Below are positions 12,066 to 38,129 of a stretch of 64,000 nt of DNA, piece by piece (the first letter of the stretch is position 1; each line of letters starts with the position of its first letter). Both the position numbers and the translations under genes were made by a program. Below the pieces are notes generated by a model, which saw only the letters and a program-made list of their open reading frames with translations, did not search any database and was not told the DNA's origin. Source of the DNA: Whitmania pigra (lineage: Eukaryota > Annelida > Clitellata > Hirudinida > Haemopidae); assembly GCA_021613335.1 (NCBI GenBank), contig JAJTWR010000021.1, forward strand, positions 826,501 to 890,500. The letters are read 5' to 3'.

Positions 12066-12506
12066 TTCTGCACAATTTTCAACTCTTTCACGACGATGAG
12101 AGCTTAGTATCTTCGGCTGCTTTCTGGCTTGTTGTTTGTGCTTGCTGAAATGCGATTGGTCGTGACGTCACGTGCTACTGACCGAACTTCGACTCTAGCG
12201 TATTCTCGTCAAGCAACTATTTAATTATAATTATTATCCAGCGCTAATCGATTAATTTTAAGCTTCTGACTCTTGCGAAGAATTTTATGGTTTGTGTGGC
12301 TTGGATTTTCTGTTTGGAACGATTAATTTCGAAGATTAATCAACTGGGACGATACATTTTAATTGTTATGTCGTTTGTTATTCTTTTCACGGCTGTGTTG
12401 TTGTCACTTGCAGCCTATAACAGAAAAATACTGTTTCTACGTGTAGATCATTGTTGAAATATGTTTTTCAATTAAAAGGAAAAGAGCATCTTTCGAAAGT
12501 GTAAAG
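12066..12506. promoter_or_regulatory. putative bidirectional promoter between two zinc-finger genes
   Basis: Only 441 bases separate the start codons of the minus-strand THAP/C2H2 gene and the plus-strand BTB/C2H2 gene, so both promoters and 5' UTRs must lie here unless leader exons overlap. The part near 12110-12200 has more CpG and contains GTGACGTCACGTG (a CRE-like TGACGTCA overlapping an E-box CACGTG) at about 12162-12174. No TATA box is convincing. Shared regulation is inferred from the spacing. Confidence 0.55.
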
Positions 12507-14324
12507 ATGGATGACAAGTCGCAAAAAGTTTTTTGTAGCTTGCTCGATGACTGGAGACATCAGAACCTATTTTGTGATGCCTACTTGGTAGGCGACGATA
12601 GCATCGTGATTCCCATACACAAGTTGGTCCTGGCTTCAAAAGCTTATTTGTTATTAATTGAACTTAACGAAAAGATGCTACCTACTGAATCCATATTTAT
12701 TGGAGAAACGCGTGACAATAATAATTCCGAAAACCACATTCTTTATGTGAAAGGTTACACCGGTGACATTCTTGATGCATTCATCAAGATTATTTATATT
12801 CAAGATTTTACTTTGGTTGCAACAGACGACTTGAAATTACAAATGTGTTATTTTTTGCTGCAGATTTCTAAACTTCTAAACCTGAATGACGCCTATGTAA
12901 TCAAATGTATTGAGAATTTGCAAAGGAGTACAGCTAGTTCAAATGAACCAGGGTGCAACACTCTCAATGAGCAGGAGTGTGAAGAAGTTCCATCTAACAA
13001 AAGTTCTCATAAATGCCACTTTTGCAAAAAAATATTTGCTAGCCACATCCTACTAAACTGCCACCTGAAGTTGCATGCAGAACCCAGAAAATTGGCACAA
13101 TCTGGCTCAGCAGACTACAATACTTTTATTTCAAATGAAAGCTGTTCAAAAACTAAGAAAAGAGGCAGATTAAAAGTTTTTCAGAAACATTTATCATACA
13201 AATTTGATGAATTTGCCTGCAATGAGTGCCAGAAAACATTCTCCTCCAGGGTGGTTTTGAGACGTCATATAAAAAAATTACACACCAAAGAATGCTTATC
13301 ATCAATGCCAGCCACAGAGGAAACTAAAAACAAATTTGCTTGTTTTGATTGTGGGAAAAAGTTCACAACAAGTGGGAATTTGAGGAGACATCATTCTATC
13401 ATACACAGAGGCATCAAGCGATTTCATTGCCCTATCTGTAACTGTAAATTTGGTCAAAAGGTAACTCTTGATTTTCATTTGGCAGGTGTTCACAAGATAG
13501 TTGATGCTCAACAAGAGAGTGTTGAAAGTAATGGAAGTGTTTGTTTAGCTACAAACAGGAGAGATGTTGGCACTGCTGAATTCTCATTGAGTCAAGCTGC
13601 TGACCTTGGTGACCTGTTCAGAAAATCAGATTTTGATGTTTCTTCACTTTTTGTTTGTTCAGGATCAGATCTTGAAACAAGAGTCAGAGATGCAAAAGAC
13701 ATCTTGCCTGCAGCGGGTTCAAGCAGCACACAGACAATGGGATTCATTGATAAGGATAAATGGAAAGAGAGAACAACATGTAAAATCTGCCAGAAACAGC
13801 TCAGTAGGCCTTCAAATTTAAGAAAACACATGTCTATTCATGAAGCAAACAAAAGGATTGACTTAAACATAGACAATACATTAGATTCTACACAGCTCTC
13901 CATGGAGTATGCTTTCCACCATCATCTCTTGAAGGCTTCCGAAGGGCAGGAGAACGGAGAATCAAAGTTAAAAAATGGAAAAGGAAGCTTTGTCTGTCAC
14001 CACTGTGGCAAGAAGTTTCTCTTAGCAGACTATTTAAAGAAGCACATGTCGGTCACGCACTGTGCCGCCAAAATGTTTCCATGTCTCAGCTGTCCAAAAA
14101 GATTTGCATCAAAAACTCGGCTCAAGAGGCACCAGGCAGTACACGAGAAGAAGAAATGCGACAGGTGCAACAAGTTTCTAGAGGGACAGAGGGCTTATAA
14201 GAACCACTTGAAGACCTCTTGCGAAGTGCCAAGCTTCCCCATCCAAGATGACAATTCTTTCCCCTTTGGAGACCCCCTCATTGCCAACATCACCTTGGAG
14301 ATGCTCAGTGCTCAGAATTTATGA
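12507..14324 (+). CDS. BTB/POZ domain C2H2 zinc-finger protein (single exon, 605 aa)
   Basis: Likely transcription regulator of the BTB-ZF class. Residues about 10-135 look like a divergent BTB domain: 'NLFCDAYLVGDD' is followed by 'IPIHKLVLASKAYLL', the usual 'xHKxVLAxxS' strand-helix. About eight C2H2 fingers follow, in groups separated by long linkers. They include 'CNECQKTFSSRVVLRRHIKK', 'CFDCGKKFTTSGNLRRHH', 'CHHCGKKFLLADYLKKHM' and 'CLSCPKRFASKTRLKRHQ'. The last one ends in Cys (C2HC). The ORF has no introns, unlike every neighbour. ATG 12507 (AAAGATGG context) begins directly before the BTB fold, matching the family. Orthology was not assigned; animals have many BTB-ZF genes. Confidence 0.9.
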   Translation: MDDKSQKVFCSLLDDWRHQNLFCDAYLVGDDSIVIPIHKLVLASKAYLLLIELNEKMLPTESIFIGETRDNNNSENHILYVKGYTGDILDAFIKIIYIQDFTLVATDDLKLQMCYFLLQISKLLNLNDAYVIKCIENLQRSTASSNEPGCNTLNEQECEEVPSNKSSHKCHFCKKIFASHILLNCHLKLHAEPRKLAQSGSADYNTFISNESCSKTKKRGRLKVFQKHLSYKFDEFACNECQKTFSSRVVLRRHIKKLHTKECLSSMPATEETKNKFACFDCGKKFTTSGNLRRHHSIIHRGIKRFHCPICNCKFGQKVTLDFHLAGVHKIVDAQQESVESNGSVCLATNRRDVGTAEFSLSQAADLGDLFRKSDFDVSSLFVCSGSDLETRVRDAKDILPAAGSSSTQTMGFIDKDKWKERTTCKICQKQLSRPSNLRKHMSIHEANKRIDLNIDNTLDSTQLSMEYAFHHHLLKASEGQENGESKLKNGKGSFVCHHCGKKFLLADYLKKHMSVTHCAAKMFPCLSCPKRFASKTRLKRHQAVHEKKKCDRCNKFLEGQRAYKNHLKTSCEVPSFPIQDDNSFPFGDPLIANITLEMLSAQNL

Positions 14325-14537
14325 TGACACTTTGGCTCCGCAGTACGATGAAAAGCTATGAAGAATGCTATTCCTTTTGAGAATTCCTATATACTTTTTG
14401 AGCAATTGGCTTCAAATGTGGGTTACTGTTTAGAATGCTGTCCTTTTAATTCCAAAAACATTTTTCAAACCAATCAGATCGATCAGCTGCTTAAATTACA
14501 GAATCATTAAAGCATTATTTCCAAACATTTTTAAGTT

Positions 14538-14543
14538 AATAAA
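14538..14543 (+). terminator. poly(A) signal of the BTB-ZF gene
   Basis: AATAAA 214 bases after the stop codon, the first canonical hexamer on that strand. Confidence 0.55.
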
Positions 14544-16502
14544 AAGTAAATAAATAAGCTAAGCGGATGGCTCAATGCAACAAATACAATTGGTAATAAT
14601 GAGTAAAATGTATTGAGAAAAGAACTCTAAGTTGTCAGGGCAGTGTTTAATTCAACATCAAAACTTTACAATAGAACTCTTGGTAATAAATTCAAACTAG
14701 ATTTCATAGAGATGAATTTCAACTTTTCCTAGTCACCTATCCCGCGAGCCATAAGAACCGTCAGAGAGGTTTGACAGCACGCCTCGGCGAATCGGGGGCC
14801 ATGACTTAAACTACCTTTAATCACAATCTCTGGTGCAAGAATTTCTAGTAGTTTGAGTGACATTACAAAAGACAACAAATGCTCTAGCGCAAGACGGCAC
14901 AGTTTTCCATAACAGGAAGTGGGTGCTGGCTCTAGCTACCATTACTGCGGATTCTGTTGCAGCCATTAGTGCAAGAGCTCCCATTCGAATTTGCTAAAAT
15001 AATGCTTACATCTGAGACATGCTACAGCCTACTAACATTGAAAATAGTATGATGATTAAAGTAACAAGTTAAATGATGATGAAGGGCAAAATAAAGCGAA
15101 CAAGGTCGACAGAGTGAAGCGACGATATGGCGATGGCAGTCGTTGCACATGTGATGAGGTTTTTGTGCCTCGCACAGCCAAGTGGACTAGGGGCGCTGAA
15201 ATGGGGTTCATATACAAGGACCCATGGAATCTCAAGAGGATGACAGGTGATGAATTTCAAACGTGCAGAGTATTATGAAAATAAATTCGATAAAGTTCAA
15301 AAACTTATTATTAAAGAAAATGCTTAAAAATTTTGTAATGTCAAAGAGCAGGCGAAAAGAAATCAGAGATTTTGTCTCATGCTGTATCAATTAACTGACT
15401 GAATTGATTTCAATCACTCCATGCATCACAATACAGCTCCTTGAACCAATCCTAGAATTCATATCCAACATATACTGACAACCGATCGAAATAATTGCAT
15501 GGGTTGACCGGGCGACGGTTAGTTGAAGATTAAGACTTGGTCTTGGAAGCTTTGAGTATAAATAAATGACAACACAGCACCTCACAATTATCAGGCAAAC
15601 TTAAAAATAAATTAATCAACCGAACAACAAATTTGTCAATAAATCAAAATTTTCTTATGTTCACGTAATGCTACTGTCCGTGTTACTACACGTTAGCATG
15701 AGATATTTAGTGACAGATGAAAACAACAGCTGTGCCAATGTTGTCAGTAGCAACGAGGTGATCATTCACAAACCACCATCACCTCCACCCATAGCTCAAG
15801 AAGGATTTAATGAACATTGGAAAATAAACAAAACCTCTAAAAAAAAGAAGTCTGTGGAACCGAGAAAGGAATTGATTAAATACATGAGCAGCTCCAGAGT
15901 TCTTTATTGGATCTGGTGCGAGCGATAAGGAAACAACAGCATCGACATTAACATCAACATTGACGCTGAAGATTACCGAGCCTGCCCCTTTTTACACACA
16001 CATCGATTATCCAGTTTCCTTGCCCTTGTGTGAATGCACTGGAAACAACGCGAACTAAAATGCGACTCATTTTCTCTGTACGATTAACATGATTTGGCGA
16101 ACAAGCCAGACTCAAACGGCTCTACCTTCAGGGAGAGACGAGAAAGTCCGGGGAAGAAGTGGAATGTGAGAGGGAAATGGATCTGATAATAGGGTAGATT
16201 TTCTGCTCGAAAAACCAAAACAAATGTAAAATTATGAGCCAGATGGACTATAATTTTGTGATTACAAAGAATGGGAAAAATTTGCTTTAAGAAAATACAG
16301 AAGGTGAAATAGTTTCATGAGCTAGTGGAGATGGGAATAGTTACAATCGCAACAAATTTTTTAATGACAAAATCGCATCCATCAAAAATACATCGTCCGA
16401 AACGAATGCCGACGTGATCGGACAAACTTCGCCTTCGGAATTGCCGCCGTGAAAGTCCGATAAGAGTAGAAGACCTAAGAATTCGACCTCTTCGAAGGTC
16501 GT
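14544..16502. other. intergenic region between convergent genes
   Basis: No recognisable gene. Patches at about 14740-14800 and 15100-15240 are less AT-rich than the rest and could be untranslated or repeat sequence. A plus-strand ORF at 15668-15928 (86 codons, with a PPSPPP run and a Lys-rich patch) has no recognisable domain and no family match known to me. The 3' UTR of the minus-strand B56 gene should lie at the right end. Confidence 0.35.
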
Positions 16503-19500
16503 TCAGGTCTTATTGGAGCCACCGCTCACATCTGGAAAGTTGTCGTCGCTGAAGACCCGCAGGGATTTCAAATCCTGTGCGATTTCATTGTCTGCTTTTG
16601 AACTGTTCCCCTTGGAGGAGCTCTTGAGAGTTTCCACGATTCGATCGACTTTCCTCCACATTTCCTCCCTGTCCTGCTGCTTTTGTTTTAATCTTGTTTA
16701 AAAGTTAACAGCAATAATAAGCAATGGTTAAGAGGATGTTAAAACAACTTGCATCGAAGCATTTAATTTTAATTAAAGATATTAAATTAATGTAAGACTT
16801 AATTAAAGAGACATAATAAATAGAAAGTTAGTAGACAGTTTCAAATAAAACATCTTAAATACAAGACAAACCTAGACTGCTCGGAGGAATAGCTGTTTGT
16901 CAATTGGTCAAAGAGCTGGCTGTTCATCTCCATCATTGACTTGAGGACGTTGTAGATCAGAGCGACAATCATCTGGTTCCAGTGCTCGATGCGGTACAAA
17001 GACGGGAAGATGATCGGCATGATGGTGCTTATGTTCTCCTCCATGAGACCTAGGATGTATTCGTTGCTCCAGTAGTAGAGGCTCCTCTCCGCTATCTGAA
17101 TGAATAATAGTAACAAATGTGAAGGAATGTGTCCTTATCCGCTGATTCTATAGCATACTGCATAGCTAAGCCACTATTATAGTAAGCAATAACAAGGGAT
17201 TATTAATTTGTTAATTATATGAGTGGTTGTTATCATTTTACGGCTGATTTATGCATCAAGATAATGCATAATTATTTGCTTTTTCGGCTGCAAAGACTTT
17301 ACAATTTACATTTTATCGCAATTATCCGTACTATCACCAGCAGTGGCAATAGCATTATATATTATATTACATTATTATCCAAATTACAATTATTTTGAAG
17401 ACATTTTGTTTCTGACTATTAATCCAGCTGAATGGACAATGTGCAATTTAAATCATCAATATCATCATTTCATTCTGTGGTGCTAAATGCATTTTGATGC
17501 TACTTATACACATTGACTGCAATAGACTCTACTAAACTATGTATTATATTTTGAAATGTGAACATAAAATTTTGATTGAAGCAAAGTGCTTGGAGGCCCT
17601 AAGGTGCAAAAAATCAAGTTAAGTGACAACGATTTGCATTACTCCAGTGCAATGTTTTATTGCTGTTGTTCTTCTTCTTAAGCATCTTCTTAAGCAATCA
17701 TAAAAAGTTATATTTATTAAACAAGGTTTGAACTCTCTTCGACTGAAGTGAGAATTTATTTCCTTCGAGTGTTTCATGTTACCTCCATTGTTTTATTGAT
17801 TATGCCATTAAGATATTTATTTGCTTTATGTAAAAAGTATGAACTCTTTGAAGTAAAGATTGAAATGCTGAATATTCTATCTCCTTTAGTGTGTGGATTT
17901 TGTAATCTTATAAAGATAATTACCAACTAATGGTAAGTGAGAATGAGGAGAATAAAATGGTATACCTGGAAGTGAGGGCTGGAGACGCACCTGGCAATTT
18001 GTCTGAAGAGTGGTACAACCACCTTCTGGAACTCCAAGGGATCAATGACATCCAAGATCTCCTCCAATTCACCCAGGAACATTACCTGTCGTAATAATGA
18101 TACACAAAAATAATAATAATAACAACAATAATAGTTAATTCGTAAGGGGCCACATGTGCAGCTCTAATGACTTTAATTTGGTTCAATCAGTTGCTGCTGA
18201 TACTTCATAAATATGCACTGCCACATTCATAATAATATTTTTAAGAAAACATTTATATAACAAGAATTATTTCTGTTTATTGCAAATACAATTGCACAAG
18301 TGGATTTTTCTGAAAATTTCGAAATCATTAATCATCAATAAGAATAACTTCAAAGCGGCTACCTCTTTCTGACTCGACATTTTTGGCCAAAACTTTAATA
18401 GGTCTCTTATGACCTGAAAAACATAATTTTGAATATTCAACATTCAATTCTAAATATATAAAGTATATGTATATATTATATATATATATATATATAAATA
18501 TATAAAGAAAGATATAATTTTGAATATTCAGCATTCAACTAAACTGGTAAACTAAAAACAGCACCTCTTTCTGGACTATTTTAAACAATTTTAAATTTAA
18601 AAACTGCTTGACTAAAGGACAGCTGATGAAATGCAATAAGGAATGTTATCATGAACATTTGTTAACCATTTCAACCATCTTCTGATTGATACAAAAATAA
18701 TAATATTAATACTTAGTCACATTAATTGCCTCATCAGCTAAAAAACCTAATTGCCTAGTTTAATTATAACCCGTGACAGGCCGATTAAAATTTATTCTAT
18801 TTAAAGCCTCAAGGAAAGCTTAAAGCATGCAAAAGCCTCGTTGGGAAAGAATTTGCACTTAATAGATAAAATAACCAGTTAATGTAATGTCATGGTTAAT
18901 GTTCATGTTGTGTAAAATTGTAAAAGAAAGAATATTAATGTGTCCTAAATATTCCAAAATTTTAAGTTACAACTTTTTATATATAGTATTAACAACCTAC
19001 AATTATTATTTAGCAAAGTAATGACCATCACCAGGTTATTACAAGATCATTACTAGATGCTATTATTTTTAAACGAGCTTAATCAAAATAAATGTTAATA
19101 AGTCAAATAAATGATATCAGTCACACCTACCGGGCCAGTAAGGGTAGAATCTTTCTCGATGAATTGCACGATGCAGTAGGCCAGCTGAAGAACAGGTGAA
19201 AACGGAACCAATTATCAGGTGGATTAGAAGAATCGGATCACGGTGATGAAGAGTAAGAAGATGACTAAATAATGGCGATGATGATGACTTGATCAATGAT
19301 CAGTACAGTGATATTTTAACAAATCTAATACTCAATATCAAGAACATGAAGAAATTATGAAAACACCAAGGCAATGAATTTTATCCTCAGTGAAATCAAT
19401 ATATCATTTATTGTATAACAGTTAATCATGACTTGCACATGCAATACAAATGTAAATAAATAGTGAAAATTATCAAAAATATGTAATAACAACTTGGGCA

Positions 19501-22371
19501 TGGAAAATGTTGAGAGTCTTGGCCTTGTGGAGAGGTAAGAGAACCTTTAGTAGAAAAACCTTGTGCTCAGTCTTCAGGGGCAGAGCAAAGCCATTTATGA
19601 TGCTAAGCAAATGGATGGAGTTAAGAATAATAATTATTATAGTTATGCAAATAAAATTAAATACTATTAAATAATTTATGAGTGTCCGTTAAATCAAATT
19701 TTGTTAATTAGTGCCATAAATATTCAAAGTTGTAAAGCTAAATATGTCGTTAATCTCCCAGTTGTAACGTTTTAAAATGATATTTTAATGCAAGAGATTA
19801 TAATATATTAATGAATGAACTGAAAACACTGCATCAAAAATGTTAAGATGGCAAACTACTCAGAACAGGTGAGATGCCAACCTCCCCAGAATTTCAAGTA
19901 ATTCGCCAACTCCATTGAAGTTCTCATTCTCGTAGGTGAACCTGAATGTAAAATGAAATGTCATCACTCAGTACTCTGAGTGCAATCATCAATTTTCAAT
20001 TTATTAACCAATTTAACTTAATTGGTGTGGAAGTTTAATAAATATTTTTAAAGTTTTGGCCTCACTGGAAATAAACCAATAACAAACAAATAAATACTAA
20101 AGACCAAAAATTGTCCTCATTAACTGAGCCACATGAGGGATAAATTTTTTTATAGGTGATCAAAGTGCAACTAAAAAGGGTGTTGATTCATTCAAGATAT
20201 GATTTATTCGTAATAAATTATGTCATTAAAAATTCACAACAAGTACTGCAATCTAAGGTTGACAAGAATTAACAAAGCTTGCCAAAACTATACAGTTTAA
20301 TAATAAACAAATGCTGAACAACATCATTTATCAGATTAAAAAATTTAAAATAATCAGTCTTCATCAAAACTTTCAAGGAGCAAGATAAGAAGGAGACATG
20401 GAAAGTAAAGCATCATCATCACCACCACCATCGGATAAGTGGAAATAAAGAATCGAGGCGAGATGGGCGAGAATCAGCAGGGAAGACCCACCTCAGGAAA
20501 ATGTTGTTTATGTGTTTGCGGATGAAAGCCCTGAGTCCTAAGAACTTGCCGTAGATTCTGTGCAGCACAGTCTTCAGAGAATCTCGTTCTCTTGGGTCCT
20601 CTGTGTCAAAGAGCTCCAGCAGCTGTAAATAATTAGATATTAACCAAAAATGCAGCTAAATAAACTTAAATATCACACTAAATTGTCAAATAAAATACTA
20701 AATTGTTTAATCTATTCTTATCAATAAAAGAATACCCCAGATGATTTTCAACCTTGAAAATTGTAACATTGACATGTTACGAATATAACGTTGCTTAAAA
20801 TAAGGATCTTTTTTTTTAAATTAATGCAATATTAATGAAAGAAAGCAGTAATAAAATTAGTAACCTAAATTATTTAAATACAAATTGATCTGAATATAAT
20901 TATTAAAACAGCAGAACCAGATTTCAACTAAAAAAGGCAAGCATTTCACTGGCTTCATATCTTTATTTGTTGCCGATGATATAATATCAATTATTAATAT
21001 TCATGTCATTAGCACGATGTATGGGACAATAATTTATTTAGAACACTGAATGCAAAAGTCCTTTTATAAAAAGTTATACAATATAAGGCACAAGTCACCG
21101 AAGCCAATTTGTGATGGGTCAGAAATTTGACAATTGGTTGATTCATTTATCAATCAAGTCAATTTTATATGACGATTAACATTTCATGACAATTTCATTG
21201 GCAGATGTTAATTTCCTGAATATTACTGAATGCTTACCTGTAGCACAAACTTCTGGTCGATAAACTTTTTGGCTACATTTGGCTGGAACTCTGCCGACTC
21301 AAGGAAACGGAGAAATATCTCATAAACATACTGGAATCAAAATATTAATACAAATAATAACATTCATTAAGGCATATTTCAATCACAATCATATAGCATA
21401 TGATATCAATGTAATACAAGCGAAACCCTTCAGAACATGTACAAATTGATTAACTAAAATTAGAATTTCCATTAAATGACATGCCCTTTAAATGAGCCAA
21501 CATCAAATAATGTCTAAAAATAAAAATTGTTCAACCTTGTTCAAAATTTTTGCAAAATTTGTTAATGAAACAAAGTTCTAAAATAAAGAACATTACTATT
21601 TACAAGCAATCAACCCAAATGGTCAGAGACAAAAACTGCTCAGATAATTATTACATGAAAGACCAATTTAACACAATTAGACACAAATATAGAGACAAAT
21701 AAAACAAACTTTCAACCTGCAAGTGCGGCCACGACAGCTCAAGGTTAGGATCATCCTCTTCGGGATCAAAGAATGGATTCTCTTTTGGCGGGAGAGGTCG
21801 AAAAATGTTGGCTGCAACCATCTTCACTATCTCAGGGTAAATGGCATCGGTCAAAACGCCTTTGTTTCCGTTAATGTACTCTATAAGTTCGTTGAGGCAT
21901 GCCCTTTTCACCTCCTTGCTCTTGATGTCCGAGAGAGGATCGTAGAAGTCAAATGTCACGCAGCACTGTTGAAGCTTCTTGATGAAAATGATTGGCTGCT
22001 CGGACGAAGGTACATCTGAAATGCATTGCGTAAAAAACATCAAACCGTCATTGCTGTGTACACTTTGCAAAGGTGTCAAGAAAATATCGCTACATATTAA
22101 AAGTCCTATTGAATGTAGGCAATAAAGAGATAATCAAATCTCTTTACTAAACGTTAACTTAAAATTTTTGCTTGATTATAGAAATAACCAACTTCTAAAA
22201 GCTACTTTAAAAGAAATGATCTTCTGGTCTACCTTTAAGAGGAGCAATTGCTTGAAGCTCTATGGAACCCTTCTGTGCAAAGTGTGACGATCCTTCGTTT
22301 CTTCTAGAACGTCTATGCACAGACTTATTGTAAGGGTCAATCTTATCGACGATTTTTGTTGTAGATGCCAT
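16503..22371 (-). CDS. PPP2R5E: PP2A B56 (B') regulatory subunit (11 exons, 489 aa)
   Basis: B56 subunits bind the PP2A scaffold and catalytic subunits and select substrates carrying LxxIxE motifs. Exons (5' to 3'): 22371-22233, 22015-21717, 21330-21238, 20622-20492, 19941-19882, 19602-19494, 19184-19131, 18413-18363, 18085-17966, 17095-16872, 16692-16503; phases agree throughout. The conserved core is near complete: '[19 protein letters not shown]', '[18 protein letters not shown]', '[20 protein letters not shown]', '[19 protein letters not shown]', '[12 protein letters not shown]', '[20 protein letters not shown]', '[13 protein letters not shown]'. The '[15 protein letters not shown]' segment and short N-terminus look most like the vertebrate alpha/epsilon group, so the epsilon symbol is a best guess. 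The basic C-terminal tail ('[19 protein letters not shown]') replaces the family's KEREELWKKLE helix region. Divergently oriented from the PKC gene. Confidence 0.93.
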
Positions 22372-23625
22372 TTCTTGCGGGATGATGAAGATGGCTCAGC
22401 TCGGTACTTCGGGATAAACACCGACACGGTTTTTTCTTGGAAGAAACCAAACAAAACCAAACAAAAATTATCCGCTTGTATTTGTTGAAAACCAAGGCTC
22501 TAGCCTAGAAACCGCTACGACAGGACTAGTTGCGAACGTTACTAAGAACTACACGAATGTCATTCGGTTGCGCCTGAAAAATCAAACATTGACTATATCT
22601 TATTGATTATAAAGCACAAATATCACCGCAAAATTTAAAAATCTTACACTTGAAATTACTTAGCTCATACGACAATATCGCCTAGCCAAAACAAATGTTA
22701 TTTATCGACACTCAGAGGCCATGTTGGCATGGGATAAGGTTCCAAAATGGTTCAAAATTTACAAAATAAAAATATTTGTGTGAAGTATGTAAATTTTGCG
22801 CAATATTGCATCTTTTAAATAACTTTGGTGCGTAAATAGCTTTTTTAATGCAATTAATGTTATGTATTTTATTATTAAAAGAATAAAATAGACATTCTTA
22901 ATACGAATGCAATTCTTAAATTGAATAAGCAATTGTTCTCTTATAGTATTCATTGGACGATGGCCCTGTACATTACTGGCTGATGAGATGGAATCTGCAG
23001 AAAATTAACAGCAAATCGTTTATGATGTTTAAATATTTTTCTTCGTGGTCATCTTAAATGGTACGTGGCTGCACAATGAGAAAAATAAAGGCAAAGAAAG
23101 GAAAATAATAACCAGAGCTGCTGCATTTGACTGACTTGTTGCAGCATTAATAGGAGATGTGAGAGAATAGCTTGTGCACACCGTAGCATTATTGTAATAT
23201 GATGATGATGGTCGAAACGTTTTGATGATGATTGTCGTCCAGAAAAATGTCGGAAAGTGTCGCTCTCGGCTGCTGAAAACAGATTGGAGATTGCGACTGC
23301 GTTGAAGTATTTTCCACAATCGTGGAATTTTGTTTTTCTACTGTAATGGTCGCAGCAGGACATCAACTGACAATAGTTAAGGTCGACAGAAATTAACGTA
23401 ACACCAGTTATTGATTGAAAGTGCAAAGTTTTAATAATCGTGACATTCAAAGGCTGGAAACTGGACTTCGTTCAGTTTGCTGCTTTAAAAGAGTTCATCT
23501 GCACCTTAATCAACATACTAGTCAATGCTTGATTAAAGGTGACCAGGAGAATTCCACATCTCGTCGAAAGGAGGAATATTCATCAAACGATAATTGATTG
23601 AGCGTGTTAAGCATCGATTGTTGCG
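22372..23625. promoter_or_regulatory. divergent promoter interval between B56 and PKC-epsilon genes
   Basis: A 1.25-kb gap separates the two start codons, which point away from each other. No coding exon recognised; several short ORFs on both strands show no domain. It probably holds both promoters and 5' UTRs. No TATA box or named site stands out. Confidence 0.4.
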
Positions 23626-36465
<12,840 letters not shown>

Positions 36466-36946
36466 ACTACGACGATTAGCATAAATTATGTAAATGACAT
36501 TGCGTATTGAGTGTGGAGTTTTTGTTTGGTTTTTTTTTGTAAAAACTTTCAAAATCATCATAGGCTGTTTTGTTCGACAAATGGAGACGTTGTCGAACGC
36601 TTCACTTCGCTGAATTCGTTCGCTGGTTTGTCGTTCGATTTTTTTTCTGTACTTTCTCTGCTCGTCGTTTTCGTCGACACCTTGCGTGTATTTGTCAGGA
36701 ATTTCCAGTTCTATTCCACTAATTGTCATTAGTAACGTTTATTAACATAATTTATGTATCTATGTATTTCTTTGTGTTTTCTGATTGGGCCATTGGGAGT
36801 CTGGTATTTTTGTATGTGCTTATGTTTGTGTATGTTTGTTTCTTAATTAGTAGTCTTTACATTTGATGTCCAATATTTATCAATCCTAAAGGAACAAATA
36901 GGATGATGATGATGCTATTTACAATATCTGCTGTTTATGAACTTAC
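36466..36946. other. PKC 3' UTR region with antisense open frame
   Basis: Probably includes the PKC 3' UTR. On the minus strand a frame is open from 36729 back through 36559, with charged coding-like composition ('IELEIPDKYTQGVDENDEQR'), then continues as pure antisense of the last PKC exon. It could be the final exon of a convergent gene, but no phase-compatible splice partner was found. Confidence 0.25.
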
Positions 36947-37120
36947 GCTCGTAAATGCTAAAGTTGGTGTCTCAAATTTTGTCTGTGAGATTGCTGGGTG
37001 GATCTGATCGGATTGGTCAGCACATCCAATCGCTGCCATTAGTTCCCGCCTCCTTATCTTTTCTAGTCCATCAGCTGTTGTTCTATTTTGGAGTTTATTT
37101 TTTAAGACAAGTCTTTCCTT
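36947..37120 (-). CDS. orphan coding-like exon with consensus splice sites
   Basis: 58 codons are open between a good acceptor (TTTCAG at 37121-37126) and a full consensus donor (AGC|GTAAGT at 36947/36946). The peptide is charged and Leu/Arg-rich ('LQNRTTADGLEKIRRREL') and then Ser/Thr-rich. It keeps phase 0 on both sides. It would belong to a minus-strand gene converging on PKC. I do not recognise the protein and could not link it to a neighbouring exon with certainty. Confidence 0.35.
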
Positions 37121-37572
37121 CTGAAATAAACAAATATTATTCTGAATATTCTGAATATTATTCTGCATGTTCTCTCAATCTAAAGCCCCCAATGTTGTCA
37201 TTGGCCAATTGCCAGAGTCCTTGATCATTGTAAACTGTTTTTCTTTTTTACGAAGAAGCTTGTTTACACGTATTCATATTCTTTATACATATTCACAATT
37301 GCTACTGTTATTGCTATTTTTCTTTTTTTATTGTTGTGTCGAATTTTTAATATCACGATATCAGTCGATCCACTTATTCTGAGGTTATCTTGAAGTCCTT
37401 CTCCTTGATTTTCAGTTCGTGCATGACCCACTTGAATGTCTCCATTGTGGATGCATCTCTGTTTCTTTCTTACTCCGGCATTTAAAATGGATTTTCAGGA
37501 CTTTGTAACCCTTAACTTCCTGTTGAGTCACGAATTCACACAGCAAAGCTGACTCAAAGTGTTTACAATGTC

Positions 37573-37573
<1 letters not shown>

Positions 37574-37636
<63 letters not shown>
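37574..37636 (+). repeat. (ATT)n microsatellite
   Basis: About 21 uninterrupted ATT units. Confidence 0.95.
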
Positions 37637-38129
37637 GCCAAAACTCAGTAGGAATGTTTTTTAAGTTACCATTAAGTGTAGCCGTTATTACCATCAGCTT
37701 TGAGCATTTTGTTTTCTTGTATTTTTCGACAGTGTATTTATTGAACAACTATGAGTATTTATTTATTGCATTTTATTTTTTGTCTATTTGATAAACCCGC
37801 CATTTTGTGTCGCCATTAGAGATTGCAATTCGCTTGTTGGTCAGTGTCTCTGCAACAATGTTTGCAACATCGCCAAGTTTTTCCTTTGCCACTTGCGTCC
37901 GAAGAGAATATTCCACTTCTACTGGTTTGGGTCCCACGCAGCAGATGATCTCTGATCGTTAACTTTTATTCATTACAATAATTGTTTACAGTCAGTAGCT
38001 GTCAGTTGAGATTAAATTGCCTGACAACGATTGAAACAAAGTGTTGAATTCTGAATGAATCCTATGCATTAAAGTCCATTACCATATCGTCTAGGTTTCA
38101 CACTCTTTGGTTATCTTTGATTTTCACTT

